Source of the DNA: JAJAZB01 sp964244295 | GTDB taxonomy: Bacteria; Bacteroidota; Bacteroidia; Cytophagales; Spirosomataceae | Direction of reading: 5' to 3' | Assembly (NCBI GenBank): GCA_964244295.1 | Contig: CAXTIG010000005.1 | Location: 1 to 64,000 of the forward strand | DNA length: 64,000 bases | In this document: piece after piece, positions 51,442 to 60,256 of the stretch | Numbering within the stretch: position 1 is the first letter of the stretch | Layout of the letters: each line of letters opens with the position of its first letter | Made by a program: the position numbers and the translations under genes | The notes under the pieces: generated by a model | Databases searched by the model: none | The model's input: the letters and a program-made list of their open reading frames with translations, nothing else | What the model was told of the DNA's origin: nothing

Positions 51442-52077
51442 ATGTCGTTCGAAGAAGTAATCAGTTATGTTTCGACGGCCAGTATTCTGTTACCTGCCAG
51501 TTTGAGTTTGTTCCGTCTTCGGCCCATGTTTGCCCGTTACCCAGCGATGTTGGGTTATCTGGGGATTACGGTGGTGGTGGAAGGATTCGGAACGGCCCTG
51601 CGGCTTCAGGGTGCCCGGGATACTACGCAGGTGTACGCGTTGTACCCAATTTTCGAGTTTGGCTTGTTAAGCCTGCTGTATTACAAAGCCTTCCAGAGTC
51701 AGGTTTTTCAGCGGATAATTCTGGCCTTCAATGCCTTGTTTACTCCACTGGTGCTGTACCGGCTCTACACCTTCACCGCTCCCTGGGATTGGCTGCTCAT
51801 GGCCTTCGAACACCTATTGCTCATTCTGCTGGCGCTCCTTTTTTTCTACCGCCTGCTCCACACCCTTGAGGCCAGCAATTTGTTCCGTTTTCCAATGTTC
51901 TGGTTCAGCACGGGTATTTTGATTTACTTTTCAGGAACGTTGTTCGTCTACATGTTCAGCAGCTACATCGTAACCGCAGAAAATTACCTTACCCTACGCG
52001 ACCTCTGGAGCTTGACTACGTACCTCAACATCGTTTTCCATCTGGTGCTGTCGGTGGGAGTCTGGCACACCCGGTAG
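51442..52077 (+). CDS. Polytopic membrane protein upstream of a two-component system
   Basis: The protein has 211 residues with about six or seven membrane helices (for example ILLPASLSLFRLRPMF, AMLGYLGITVVVEGFG, YPIFEFGLLSLLYYK, WLLMAFEHLLLILLALLFFY, MFWFSTGILIYFSGTLFVYM, LNIVFHLVLSVGVW). There is no recognisable catalytic motif. It lies 32 bases before the NarL-system kinase gene, so it is probably the sensing membrane partner of that kinase, which itself has a single helix. This is inferred from order and spacing. Confidence 0.75.
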   Translation: MSFEEVISYVSTASILLPASLSLFRLRPMFARYPAMLGYLGITVVVEGFGTALRLQGARDTTQVYALYPIFEFGLLSLLYYKAFQSQVFQRIILAFNALFTPLVLYRLYTFTAPWDWLLMAFEHLLLILLALLFFYRLLHTLEASNLFRFPMFWFSTGILIYFSGTLFVYMFSSYIVTAENYLTLRDLWSLTTYLNIVFHLVLSVGVWHTR

Positions 52078-52109
52078 CAAAAATTTTCACCCCGAATCGG
52101 GAAAAGGGC

Positions 52110-52910
52110 ATGAATGACCCGGCGCAAGTCAGGATGATTATTACCGCCGGGGTCTTGGCCATGGTGCTCATGTCGGCGTTTATCGTGCTGTTTCTGGCTT
52201 TTTACCAGCGGCGGCAGGCCCAGCAGCGCCAGCACCTTCAGAAAATGGAAGAACGACATCAGCGCGAATTGCTCGAAGCCAGCCTGCAATCGCAGGAGGC
52301 CGAGCGCCGCCGCATCGCCACCAACCTCCACGACGACATCGGTACCATGCTTTCGGCCACCCGCCTGAGCCTGGCCGGGGTATTCAGGTACCTCAACGAC
52401 AACCCAACCGCCACGTCGGTGGTGCGCGAAACCCGTGGACTGCTTGAGGAAACGGTCAACAACGTGCGGCAGATGACCAAAGAATTACTACCCACTACCC
52501 TCGACGACCTCGGCCTGGTGGTGGCCCTCGACGAGTTGATTGTCAAACTACCCCAAACGGCACCTGGTGTTAGCGTCGAGTTTCACCACGAGGGTGTCGA
52601 CCAGCGTCCGAGTGCCCGCATCGAACTGGCCGTGTACCGGGTAGCCCAGGAACTGATTCACAACAGCCTCCGCCACGCCGGGGCGAGTCGGATTGAGTTG
52701 CTGCTTATGCAACAGGCCGACCGGCTGTTGCTCACGGTGAGCGATGATGGCGCCGGGTTCGACCCGGTGGCGGCTCGTTTGCCGGGTCAGCCGGGCCTAG
52801 GGCTGAAAAACATCGAGAGTCGGTTGAATGTCATCGGCGGTCACGCTATTTTTGATGCCGCACCCGGAAAAGGAACCTACGTCATCGTGGCCGTTCCGCT
52901 CACCGCCTAA
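52110..52910 (+). CDS. NarL-system sensor histidine kinase (HisKA_3 type)
   Basis: The protein has 266 residues. One N-terminal helix (MIITAGVLAMVLMSAFIVLFLAF, about residues 9-31) leads to a coiled coil and the dimerisation motif RRIATNLHDDIGTMLS with H74, then the ATPase region (AVYRVAQELIHNSLRHAGAS, VSDDGAGFDP, GLGLKNIESRL). It should phosphorylate the NarL-type regulator encoded next, 12 bases downstream. Sensing may come from the membrane protein encoded upstream. Confidence 0.93.
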   Translation: MNDPAQVRMIITAGVLAMVLMSAFIVLFLAFYQRRQAQQRQHLQKMEERHQRELLEASLQSQEAERRRIATNLHDDIGTMLSATRLSLAGVFRYLNDNPTATSVVRETRGLLEETVNNVRQMTKELLPTTLDDLGLVVALDELIVKLPQTAPGVSVEFHHEGVDQRPSARIELAVYRVAQELIHNSLRHAGASRIELLLMQQADRLLLTVSDDGAGFDPVAARLPGQPGLGLKNIESRLNVIGGHAIFDAAPGKGTYVIVAVPLTA

Positions 52911-52922
52911 CCCCTTCATCGC

Positions 52923-53585
52923 ATGGAAGCTATCTCCACCATCCGACTGGCCATTGCCGACGACCACGCCCTGTTTCGCCGGGGACTGGTGTCGCTGTTT
53001 ACCAACGTGCCGGGCATTGACCTGCTTTACGAAGCCAACGATGGCCAGGATTTGGTCGAGAAAATTGCCCAAGAAGCCCCCGACGTGGTGCTGATGGACC
53101 TGCAAATGCCCCGCATGGATGGCATCAAGGCCACTCAATACATCCGCCAGCATTTTCCGGAGGTGAAAATCGTGATCCTTTCCATGCACGACGAAGACAA
53201 CTTTGTGACGCGCCTGATGGAACTCGGGGCCAATGGCTACCTGCTCAAAGACGCCGACCCCGAGGAAGTACAGTTGGCCATCCGCACCGTAGCCGCCGAA
53301 GATTATTACTACGGCCCCTTCCTGACCCGCGTGATGCACCGCAAAATGCTCGACAAGTCACGCCGGAAAGAATCGCCGCTCTTTGATGCCAAAGCCAACC
53401 TGACCGCCCGCGAAATTGAAGTGTTGCGGCTCATCTGCGAGGGCCACACCACCGCCCAGATTGCCGACAAGGTCTTTCTCAGCGACCGCACTGTGGAGGG
53501 CCACCGCAACCGGATTATGGAAAAAATTGGGGCTAAAAACACCGCCGGGATGGTGGTGTATGCGGTGAAAAATAATATTTTCTAA
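52923..53585 (+). CDS. NarL/FixJ-family response regulator
   Basis: The protein has 220 residues. The receiver has D13/D14 and phospho-acceptor D59 in LMDLQMP, with switch K in LLKDADPEE, and the C-terminal LuxR-type helix-turn-helix reads LTAREIEVLRLICEGHTTAQIA and SDRTVEGHRNRIMEKIGAKN. It is the partner of the kinase encoded upstream. It is followed by a hairpin that overlaps the convergent gene. Confidence 0.95.
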   Translation: MEAISTIRLAIADDHALFRRGLVSLFTNVPGIDLLYEANDGQDLVEKIAQEAPDVVLMDLQMPRMDGIKATQYIRQHFPEVKIVILSMHDEDNFVTRLMELGANGYLLKDADPEEVQLAIRTVAAEDYYYGPFLTRVMHRKMLDKSRRKESPLFDAKANLTAREIEVLRLICEGHTTAQIADKVFLSDRTVEGHRNRIMEKIGAKNTAGMVVYAVKNNIF

Positions 53586-53592
53586 AGGAGTA

Positions 53593-53651
53593 AGTGGTCA
53601 GGAGCGAGGAGTGAGTAGAAAGGCTTTTTTTATTTTCTCCTCACTCCTTCT
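53593..53651. repeat. Locus-specific inverted repeat between convergent genes
   Basis: AGGAGCGAGGAGTGAGTAGAAA pairs (as shorter runs) with TTTTCTCCTCACTCCTT; T runs on the right suggest terminator function for the regulator gene. It overlaps the last codons of the cyclotransferase-like gene at 53641. The word AGGAGCGAGGAG is shared with the repeat at 10350. Confidence 0.75.
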
Positions 53652-54054
53652 TTTTTAGCCAATCCCCCGAAGCGATGCGGGGCAGGTCGTTGACGGGGCG
53701 GTTGTAGAGATACACCCAAGCCTGGATTTTCTGGAAATCGAACGTCTTCCGAACTGCACAAACTCGCCGCAGGTAGAGCGAGTCGGCTTCGTTGGCAGGC
53801 CAGTGCTCTTCGTAATCGTCGAGCGGAGGAACTACTAAGTCGGGAACCAGCACTTCGTACACTTCCCCAACCACGCTATCCGCCGGATCGCCCGAGGGCA
53901 CGGCACCGGGATAGTCCCCCAACGAATACAGCCGTCCCTGAAAACGGGCTTCGCCCAGCCAAAGCGCGTTTTCGGCCAGCAGCCGGTGCAGCGGGTGGGC
54001 AAAATCGCGACGCAACGTTCCGTAAACGAACAGGAGATGGCAGGCTTCGGACAT
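53641..54054 (-). CDS. Gamma-glutamylcyclotransferase-like (AIG2/GGCT) protein
   Basis: The protein has 137 residues. The substrate loop is VYGTLRRDF near the N-terminus, followed by RFQGRLYSLGDYPGAV, GEVYEVL and LDDYEEHWP with the likely catalytic Glu. Members turn gamma-glutamyl amino acids into 5-oxoproline, though many bacterial members are uncharacterised. The extreme C-terminus (GDWLKKKE) is encoded by the edge of the inverted repeat. It is followed on its 5' side by a gap with another inverted repeat. Confidence 0.88.
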   Translation of the reverse strand: MSEACHLLFVYGTLRRDFAHPLHRLLAENALWLGEARFQGRLYSLGDYPGAVPSGDPADSVVGEVYEVLVPDLVVPPLDDYEEHWPANEADSLYLRRVCAVRKTFDFQKIQAWVYLYNRPVNDLPRIASGDWLKKKE

Positions 54055-54057
54055 AAA

Positions 54058-54132
54058 GTCGATAGTCTACAGTCGTTAGTCATCAGTCGTTAGTCAAAAG
54101 ACAGAATCCTTTCCTTATGACTATCGACTCCT
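54058..54132. repeat. Locus-specific inverted repeat with an AGTCGTTAGTC word
   Basis: AGTCGATAGTC at the left pairs with GACTATCGACT at the right; the left arm also contains CAGTCGTTAGTCATCAGTCG in near-tandem form. It abuts the cyclotransferase-like start codon. Confidence 0.75.
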
Positions 54133-54142
54133 TTAAACAAAG

Positions 54143-54168
54143 CAGGAACGTGCCAATGCACGTTCCTG
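54143..54168 (-). terminator. Likely terminator of the small secreted gene
   Basis: CAGGAACGTGC, loop CAAT, GCACGTTCCTG. On the minus strand it is followed by CTTTGTTT, and it lies 31 bases after the stop of the gene at 54199-54426. Confidence 0.7.
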
Positions 54169-54198
54169 ACCCACTATACCCTTAACCAAAACGAAACT

Positions 54199-54426
54199 CT
54201 ATTCGGTGCGTAGCAACACCCGCACCCAGTCGGTGAAGCGAAGCGCTGGCAGTGAGCGCCCGGCTACGCTGGGCTTGGGGGCCGTTGCTGTACGGCGTGG
54301 CGCGAGCGCCGTTTTTACGGAGCGTTTCGAGCCAAACAACCGGTGCGGGTACCCCATAGCGTTGGCCTCCGGGGCCAGGGTTATTCCCACCAGGAGCAGC
54401 GCGATAAGTAGGGTCAGCGTTTTCAT
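54199..54426 (-). CDS. Small secreted protein, 75 residues
   Basis: ATG 54426 (MKTLTLLIALLLVGITLAP, ending ANA) begins a signal peptide with a typical cleavage site, followed by about 50 mature residues that are Arg-, Ser- and Ala-rich (SKRSVKTALAPRRTATAP) and end VRVLLRTE. No family recognised. The convincing signal peptide and a terminator hairpin behind it support a real gene. Confidence 0.6.
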   Translation of the reverse strand: MKTLTLLIALLLVGITLAPEANAMGYPHRLFGSKRSVKTALAPRRTATAPKPSVAGRSLPALRFTDWVRVLLRTE

Positions 54427-54850
54427 AATCGTGTCGTTGGCTTACGTCTCGTAAAAGTTCAGGCAAATCAACGGTAGTTTCGCAGGGGACCCTACGCTTT
54501 TCCGATGAACCGGGCTTTTTGGCAACTCAACCGATTTTCTTTCGAATTGAGCCTTCGCGCTGAGGAACGAAACAAAGATATGGGTACTGCTTTGTACTTT
54601 GCAATACATAGTACCTGTTTTTCTTTAGAAATCCGCTTAGTGGCAAAATAGCTGGATGAGTGGCCGTTCTTCCCACCGGTTTTTAGGATTTCTGACCAAG
54701 AGATGCAAAAACGCCACGTCGCGTTGCACGGGTAGTAAACTTTTTTGGGCAACCAGGGCTAATTCAACTGCGGTTGCAACTACTCAAGCGTTTTTCGTTC
54801 AAAATGGCACCCACAGGGGCAGGTCTGGTGCCTACGCCTGGTATGCGGCC
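54427..54850. other. Intergenic region with a candidate PadR-type operator
   Basis: This 424-bp stretch holds no gene I can support. At 54594-54613 it has an inverted repeat GTACT-N10-AGTAC (GTACTTTGCAATACATAGTAC) inside TACTGCTTTGTACTTTGC. This resembles the operators before PadR-family regulators in Bacteroidota, but no padR gene is present. The region is upstream of neither gene cluster on a clear basis: the secreted gene runs away from it and the ABC genes end at its right edge. Confidence 0.35.
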
Positions 54851-57800
54851 TCACTTTTTGATCTTCACCTTCTCGACGTTATCAAACGGCTCCAGATCGA
54901 TCAGCAGGTGATGGGGGTCGATACCGGCGTCGGACGGCTTGCGTGGCACGGTCACCGTGATCGTCTGCGCGCCGGAGCGGATGCGGTGCATCCGTAGGTA
55001 GAGTGTCTCGCCGAACTCCCTGCTCTCCCCAGTCGGGGCGAATACCCCAACCGGCACCCAGTCGTCCATCGGCACCACGGTCTCGACGCCCGCCGGGTCA
55101 ACGACCACCTTGCGGGCACGAACGGGGATTGTTACTTGCCAGGTGTCCGCTTTGGTCTTCACCGCCGTGGGTTGCTCCGTTTCCAGCTCCCAGAAGGTGT
55201 TCGCCTCGAAGAGGTCGTGCAACAGGGTTTGGAGGGAGTCCGGCGTAACCGCCCGTAATTCCCGGTAGAGGTCGAGGGAGGTTGGCAAGGGAGATCCCGA
55301 ACCGTGCTTCTCGATTAAGCGCCGGTAGGCCCCGTTCACCCGTTCCTTGCCCATGTACTCGCTCAGGCAAAAAAGCGCGAAGGGTCCTTTGCGGTAGGCC
55401 GCGTACGGGTCGGCACCCCGAAGCAACGGAACCGACTGGCGGATGGGCGGGATGGGATGCGGCTGCCGGAAAAACCGCAGGAGCCGCCGCAGGTGTTCAC
55501 GCCCGTAGGTCTTTTCCACCACCCCCATCGCGGCGTACCACGCGAAGCTCTCGGTCAGCAGCCCGGCTCCCTCGACGGGTGCGTAGGGCGGTTGAAACTG
55601 GTGCGCCATCTCGTGCGCCACGACCGCGAACGGGAGGTCGAGCGCCTGCGGATCATCCACCGGAGCGAAGCGGGAGAAGCCTTCGGTGTAGTCAATCATA
55701 GCCGGCTCGGCGTGCATACCGATTCCACTGCCGGGATTCTCCACGAGCCGGATGTAGCGGTGCGGGTACGGACCGAACTGCCGGGTGTAGTAATCCAGCG
55801 AGGCCCGTACGCTGCGGCGCATCCGGTCCACGTTCGCGGCGTGCTTCGGGTGATGGTAGATCTGGATCGCGACTGGTGCCTGTCTGGCTGGCTGGCCCGC
55901 CGGAGGAGTCCACTGTTCTTTGTGCACCGCGTAGCGGGCGGAGAAGAAGCGCCACTCGTTCCCGACGGGGGCATCGGTGGCGTAGTGGAAGTAGCGGCGC
56001 CCAGCTTCCGTCCAGGTCCGGCGCAGCGCTCCCGGTGCGACGGCGACCTGGTCGGCGTCCGTGCCCACGACGGCTTCAAAGGCGATCCCACCGTCGCCGC
56101 GCTGGTCTTCGTGCGTTTCGCCGGTGACATCCTCGCCCACTTCAACGTCGCCGAGCGAGGGGATCAGCGGACGCGCGGGCAGTCGGTGCGCCCGTCGCTC
56201 CCCGGCTTTCACGAGTTCGCGTTTTGGTTGATAGCCGATGGCGGGCAGCAAATCGTCGTTCTTGAAGTAGCGGCTGTTCGCCACCACGGAAGCGTCGATG
56301 CCGCTGTTGCTGAAGCCATGCGGTTTTACGTGCACCTCGAAGCGGAGTTGCAGGGAGTCGCCCGGTTGCAGGGGTTGGTCCAATGCGTAGGTGCGGTGGC
56401 CGTGATCATCGTCGGCGATTACGAGGGTGCTTTTTCGGTCAAAAGTCATCGCTCCCGCCTGCACACCCCGAATGAGGGCCACGTGGACGGAATCGATCGC
56501 CACGGCACGGCGGTTCACCAGGCGGTAGGTGCCGCGAATGTCCACCTCCCCCCGCTTGGGATATATCTCCACGTGCAGCCTGGTCGCCGTCAGGTGGGGT
56601 TGCGGCATCGTTGCGTACCGCGCGTAGCGCCGCTCGTACTCGGCGCGTCGTTCCAGCCACTCGTCGGCGCTGGCGTATTCGTTGAGCACGTTGGTGTTGT
56701 AGAAAATAAAACCGCCCACCACGAGGAGGAGGCTCAGGGCCACCGCAGCGATCCAGGCTGTCGAAGGCGTGAAGCGACCGCGCGCCATGCGCAGGCGAAC
56801 CCCGATGTTTCCCTCCTTTCCCCGCACCCAGAGCAGAATCGCCACCACGACGAGCAATAGCGCCCACGCAGCCCAGTAGCCCAGGAACCACGCCCACGGC
56901 GCGAGGGACGGGCCGAATCCGCGCATATCCGTGTAGAACCACTTCGGAGCGGACGCGAATACGAGCAGGTGGTGCTTGACCCCCAGCATGGCGGCGAAGG
57001 CGATGAACACGTAAGCGAGCAGCACCACGAAGTGGCCGATGTATTTCTGGTTCACCAGCCCCTGGATCACGAGGGCGAGTACCGCGAAGAGGAGGTATTC
57101 AGGGAGTTGCAGCCCGAAGAGGACGCGCAGGTACAACCCGATCTCGAAGGTGTGATACTCCAGGCGCACCTGGATGAGTACCCCGGCCAACGTCAGGAGG
57201 GCCATCCACACGAGGAGGAGGAGACCAAGTCCCAGGAGTTTTCCCAGAAAGAGGACCCCTTCCGGCACGGGTGCCGCGTCGGTGATCTCGCCGAGGCCGG
57301 CTTCCCGTTCCCGCCAGACCAGTTCTCCGGCGTAAAGGATGATGAGCAGGGGGATGATCACCCAGGGAGTAAACGGGTTGGTCAACGAGGCGGTCAGGAA
57401 CGTGAGTACGTACTCGGTTCGGGGCAGTAGCGGGGTGCCCATGTTGACCATGTTCTCCGGCACCAACAGGACCGCGATCGCTGCGATCGCGGCGAGGAGG
57501 ACAAGCCCCCCCGGACTTTTCGCGATCGCCCGAAAGGATGCCCCTGTAATGGCGCACGTCTGGCGCGCGTAGGTCGCGAAGCCGAACGTGCGCGGGACGT
57601 GTGGGATGGCGATCGGGCTCCACGGGCTATCGTTCCCCACCGGTGTCGGGGCCTGCGCTTGCCGTGGTCGCGTGAGGCGGATCCACCAGGGGCTTGCGGT
57701 CGGGTGGGCAAAATGAAAGTACACGTAGGTGAAGGCGGTCGTCGCCAGCGCGACGCCGACCCACAGCAGGCGGCTCCAGAGCAGCGGGCCTTCCAGGCTG

Positions 57801-58504
57801 ATCAGACGCGTGCTCTTCTCCATCGGCGTCCATCCCAGGATCAGATCGGACGTGATGTAGAGTTGACCAAAGAAATCGAGCAGCACCGCCAGGTCCTGTC
57901 GTTGCAAAAAGTAAATCACGGCGAAGACCCCGCCGTAGGCCACGAAGAGCAGGAGCACACTACCGAGGTAGCTCGCGATGGCCCGGCGGCCCAGGGTCGC
58001 CCACGCGAACTGGATCGCGGTGCCGATGAACGCGTTGGGCAACGCGATGATGCCGAAGGCCGTCAGGTACGCGACCGGCCGGAACGGACCAATCACCGCC
58101 GCATCCACACCGGGGGTGTAAACGGAGAGCATGACGCCCACCGGCACGGCGAGCAGGATGACCGCGTTGAGGACGAACGCCGCCAGGAACCGTCCGCCGA
58201 GGTACGCGACTTTGCTGACGGGGGCGGTGTAGGTGAGCGGATGCATCCCCGTCGCCACGTCCCGCGTGGCCAGCTCGCCGGTCACGGCCGCCGCGACCAG
58301 AAGCCAGAACAGACTGCAAAAGACCGTGACGGTGGCGATGACGAAAGGCGAGTTGAGGTAGAAATCGGCGTACAGCGCGTCGGCGAGGAAATTGCCTCTG
58401 ACGAACAGGAAAGCGATCACGATCAACGCGACGAAGAAAAGCCAGGTCGTGAGACGACGCGCCTGGTAGGCAGCCTCGAAGCGAAAAATTTCCCGAAACT
58501 TCAT
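54851..58504 (-). CDS. ABC-2-type permease fused to an M1-family peptidase domain
   Basis: The protein has 1217 residues. The first 570 residues are polytopic, with about 12 hydrophobic helices in two groups (LFFVALIVIAFLFV, VIATVTVFCSLFWLLVAAAV; LVLLAAIAAIAVLLVP, WVIIPLLIILYAGELVW, LLGLGLLLLVWMALLTLAGVL, FVVLLAYVFIAFAAMLG). The last 600 residues, beginning near EYERRYARYATMPQP, form a peptidase-like part: GSGIGMHAEPAMIDY in the substrate-binding position, the zinc motif HEMAH at 964-968, and E985 in LLTESFAW as third ligand. The spacing from HEMAH to E985 (16 residues) is shorter than the usual 18-19. It pairs with the ATPase gene through ATGA overlap. By eye it is richer in GATCGC and poorer in A-runs than its neighbours, perhaps an acquired unit. 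Whether it exports or processes a substrate is unknown. Confidence 0.88.
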   Translation of the reverse strand: MKFREIFRFEAAYQARRLTTWLFFVALIVIAFLFVRGNFLADALYADFYLNSPFVIATVTVFCSLFWLLVAAAVTGELATRDVATGMHPLTYTAPVSKVAYLGGRFLAAFVLNAVILLAVPVGVMLSVYTPGVDAAVIGPFRPVAYLTAFGIIALPNAFIGTAIQFAWATLGRRAIASYLGSVLLLFVAYGGVFAVIYFLQRQDLAVLLDFFGQLYITSDLILGWTPMEKSTRLISLEGPLLWSRLLWVGVALATTAFTYVYFHFAHPTASPWWIRLTRPRQAQAPTPVGNDSPWSPIAIPHVPRTFGFATYARQTCAITGASFRAIAKSPGGLVLLAAIAAIAVLLVPENMVNMGTPLLPRTEYVLTFLTASLTNPFTPWVIIPLLIILYAGELVWREREAGLGEITDAAPVPEGVLFLGKLLGLGLLLLVWMALLTLAGVLIQVRLEYHTFEIGLYLRVLFGLQLPEYLLFAVLALVIQGLVNQKYIGHFVVLLAYVFIAFAAMLGVKHHLLVFASAPKWFYTDMRGFGPSLAPWAWFLGYWAAWALLLVVVAILLWVRGKEGNIGVRLRMARGRFTPSTAWIAAVALSLLLVVGGFIFYNTNVLNEYASADEWLERRAEYERRYARYATMPQPHLTATRLHVEIYPKRGEVDIRGTYRLVNRRAVAIDSVHVALIRGVQAGAMTFDRKSTLVIADDDHGHRTYALDQPLQPGDSLQLRFEVHVKPHGFSNSGIDASVVANSRYFKNDDLLPAIGYQPKRELVKAGERRAHRLPARPLIPSLGDVEVGEDVTGETHEDQRGDGGIAFEAVVGTDADQVAVAPGALRRTWTEAGRRYFHYATDAPVGNEWRFFSARYAVHKEQWTPPAGQPARQAPVAIQIYHHPKHAANVDRMRRSVRASLDYYTRQFGPYPHRYIRLVENPGSGIGMHAEPAMIDYTEGFSRFAPVDDPQALDLPFAVVAHEMAHQFQPPYAPVEGAGLLTESFAWYAAMGVVEKTYGREHLRRLLRFFRQPHPIPPIRQSVPLLRGADPYAAYRKGPFALFCLSEYMGKERVNGAYRRLIEKHGSGSPLPTSLDLYRELRAVTPDSLQTLLHDLFEANTFWELETEQPTAVKTKADTWQVTIPVRARKVVVDPAGVETVVPMDDWVPVGVFAPTGESREFGETLYLRMHRIRSGAQTITVTVPRKPSDAGIDPHHLLIDLEPFDNVEKVKIKK

Positions 58505-59439
58505 CGCGCTACCTCCGGTTTTTCGTTTCGCCGACCCAATTGACCCGCCATCGTGCTGAAATAAACATCCTTGAGGTCCGGCTCGGCGGCCTCGAAGTCA
58601 GCACCGGGCGAGGCGTCGCGGTACACGTGTACGATGGTGCGCCCGCCGAGGAGTTTTGTAGAGATCACCGCGTGCTCGCGCCCCACCTCATCGAGTTGTT
58701 CCTTCGGGATGACGCGGCGCCAGATCCGGCCACGGAGCGCGTCGACCGCGCGCAGCGGCTCGGCCTCGAGCAGAATCTCGCCCGCGTCGATGATCGCCAT
58801 CTTCGTGCACAACTCACTCACGTCTTCGACAATGTGCGTGGAGAGGATGACGACGCTGTTCTCGCCCAACTCGCTCAACAGGTTCAGGAACCGCACGCGC
58901 TCGGCGGGGTCGAGACCGGCCGTCGGCTCGTCCACGATCATCAGCTTTGGGTTTCCCAGGAGTGCCACGGCAACGCCGAAACGCTGTTTCATGCCCCCGG
59001 AGTAGCCCCCGAGTTTCTGCTTGCGCACGTCCCACAGGTTCGTCTGCCGGAGCAGCGCCTCGACGACCTCCCGGCGCGCCCGGCGCTCGGCAATACCCTT
59101 GAGTACGGCGAAGTGATCGAGCAGACTTTCCGCGCTCACCTTCGGATAAACGCCGAACTCCTGCGGCAGGTAGCCGAGCGTCCTGCGCACCTCGTCCTTC
59201 TGGTTCAGCACGTCGATAGTCTGGCCCGTCGAAGGGTCGCCCAGCCGGACACTCCCCTCATCCGGCTCTTGCAGCGTCGCCAGGATGCGCATCAGCGTGG
59301 ATTTGCCCGCCCCGTTGGGGCCGAGCAGGCCGTACATTCCGTTAGGAATGGTGAGCGATACATTTTTTAGGGCTTGAACCGGAGCGGCGGACCGCCCATT
59401 GAAATAGGCTTTAGAAATGTTGGCAATTTCAAGGGTCAT
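58501..59439 (-). CDS. ABC transporter ATP-binding protein
   Basis: The protein has 312 residues from ATG 59439 (MTLEIANISKAYFNG); a frame to 59508 adds 23 unconvincing residues. Walker A is GPNGAGKST, the Q loop is YLPQEFGVYP, the signature is GGYSGGMKQR, Walker B is MIVDEPTAGLDP and the switch His is LSTHIVEDV. It powers the permease/peptidase encoded downstream, with a stop/start overlap at 58501-58504. A C-terminal extension of about 80 residues (ALRGRIWRRVIPKEQLDEV ...) is seen in ATPases of this permease-M1 type. It shares the composition shift of its partner. Confidence 0.94.
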   Translation of the reverse strand: MTLEIANISKAYFNGRSAAPVQALKNVSLTIPNGMYGLLGPNGAGKSTLMRILATLQEPDEGSVRLGDPSTGQTIDVLNQKDEVRRTLGYLPQEFGVYPKVSAESLLDHFAVLKGIAERRARREVVEALLRQTNLWDVRKQKLGGYSGGMKQRFGVAVALLGNPKLMIVDEPTAGLDPAERVRFLNLLSELGENSVVILSTHIVEDVSELCTKMAIIDAGEILLEAEPLRAVDALRGRIWRRVIPKEQLDEVGREHAVISTKLLGGRTIVHVYRDASPGADFEAAEPDLKDVYFSTMAGQLGRRNEKPEVAR

Positions 59440-59598
59440 AATTTTCGATGGGTGACTACCCGAATCCTGAATACCTAAAGTGGTTTTATTGTTTGTCAGG
59501 ACGATCAAGTAGTTCAGTCCTAAGTCGGCCTTCGTTGCGGTCGCTTGTCCGCTAACGCGCCTGATTGATGGCTGGCTTCGATTGGCGGTTGCAACCCA

Positions 59599-60102
59599 CT
59601 ACGTACTTCGCAAGCGAAAGAAAAGCGACTGCACCTGCGCGTAATTTTCGGCCAACAGGTAGCCCATAAAGACTAGCAGCACCAGCAGGCACACGCCCGC
59701 TACGATCAGGTTGGGCCAGCGGAGTTTGAGCCGCACGAGCACCTCCTGCTCCCGGCGGTCGTAACCGACGTGGAGCAGCGCCAGCAGGTTGAGTACCAGG
59801 CCCACCACCGGCCCGGCCAGCAGCAGCAGCGGCGTAATCCACTTCGTCCAGGAATTCTGATCGAGGCGGCTCATTTCGTTTTCGATCCAGTCGAACAGGC
59901 CCAGGTTGAGGCCCAGCCAGTACTTGAGCAGCACGCCGAGCAGGAACAATCCCGGCAACACCACCAGCGCATAACCCAGCCGCGACGAGCGGCGGGCATT
60001 CACCAGGGCCAGCCGCAGGTGCCAACGGTGGCCTTCGCTGCTGAACTGAGGTTTGGCGAGGGTTTCGAGTCGTTTGAGAAAATCGTCGGACATGGTTTTC
60101 AT
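59599..60102 (-). CDS. Membrane protein linked to an ECF sigma factor
   Basis: The protein has 167 residues from ATG 60102 (MKTMSDDFLKRLETLAKP; ATG 60093 is an alternative). It has a short cytosolic N-terminus with LAKPQFSSEGHRWHLRLALV and three membrane helices (about 42-61 LGYALVVLPGLFLLGVLLKYW, 88-110 WITPLLLLAGPVVGLVLNLLAL and 132-150 LIVAGVCLLVLLVFMGYLL). It is downstream of the sigma factor gene and separated only by an inverted repeat. It may act as a membrane anti-sigma factor, but no zinc-binding HxxxC motif is seen, so this is inference. The 159 bases after it to 59439 hold no gene. Confidence 0.7.
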   Translation of the reverse strand: MKTMSDDFLKRLETLAKPQFSSEGHRWHLRLALVNARRSSRLGYALVVLPGLFLLGVLLKYWLGLNLGLFDWIENEMSRLDQNSWTKWITPLLLLAGPVVGLVLNLLALLHVGYDRREQEVLVRLKLRWPNLIVAGVCLLVLLVFMGYLLAENYAQVQSLFFRLRST

Positions 60103-60104
60103 TG

Positions 60105-60256
60105 AGTGATTGAGTGAGGGAATGATTGAGTGAGGGAATGATTGGGTGATTGACTGAGGAAATGATTGAGTGATTGAAAAAAGGCAGGTGTATTTTCCTT
60201 CTCACTTAGTCACTCAATTATTCTCTCACTCAATCACTCAATCACTCAATCACAAT
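60105..60256. repeat. Locus-specific inverted repeat built from a TTGAGTGA word
   Basis: The left arm (60105-60178) is near-tandem TTGAGTGATTGAGTGAGGGA and the right arm (60205-60256) is near-tandem TCACTCAATCACTCAATC. It spans from two bases before the membrane protein ATG into the sigma factor stop codon (TGA within GAGTGA). Confidence 0.85.
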
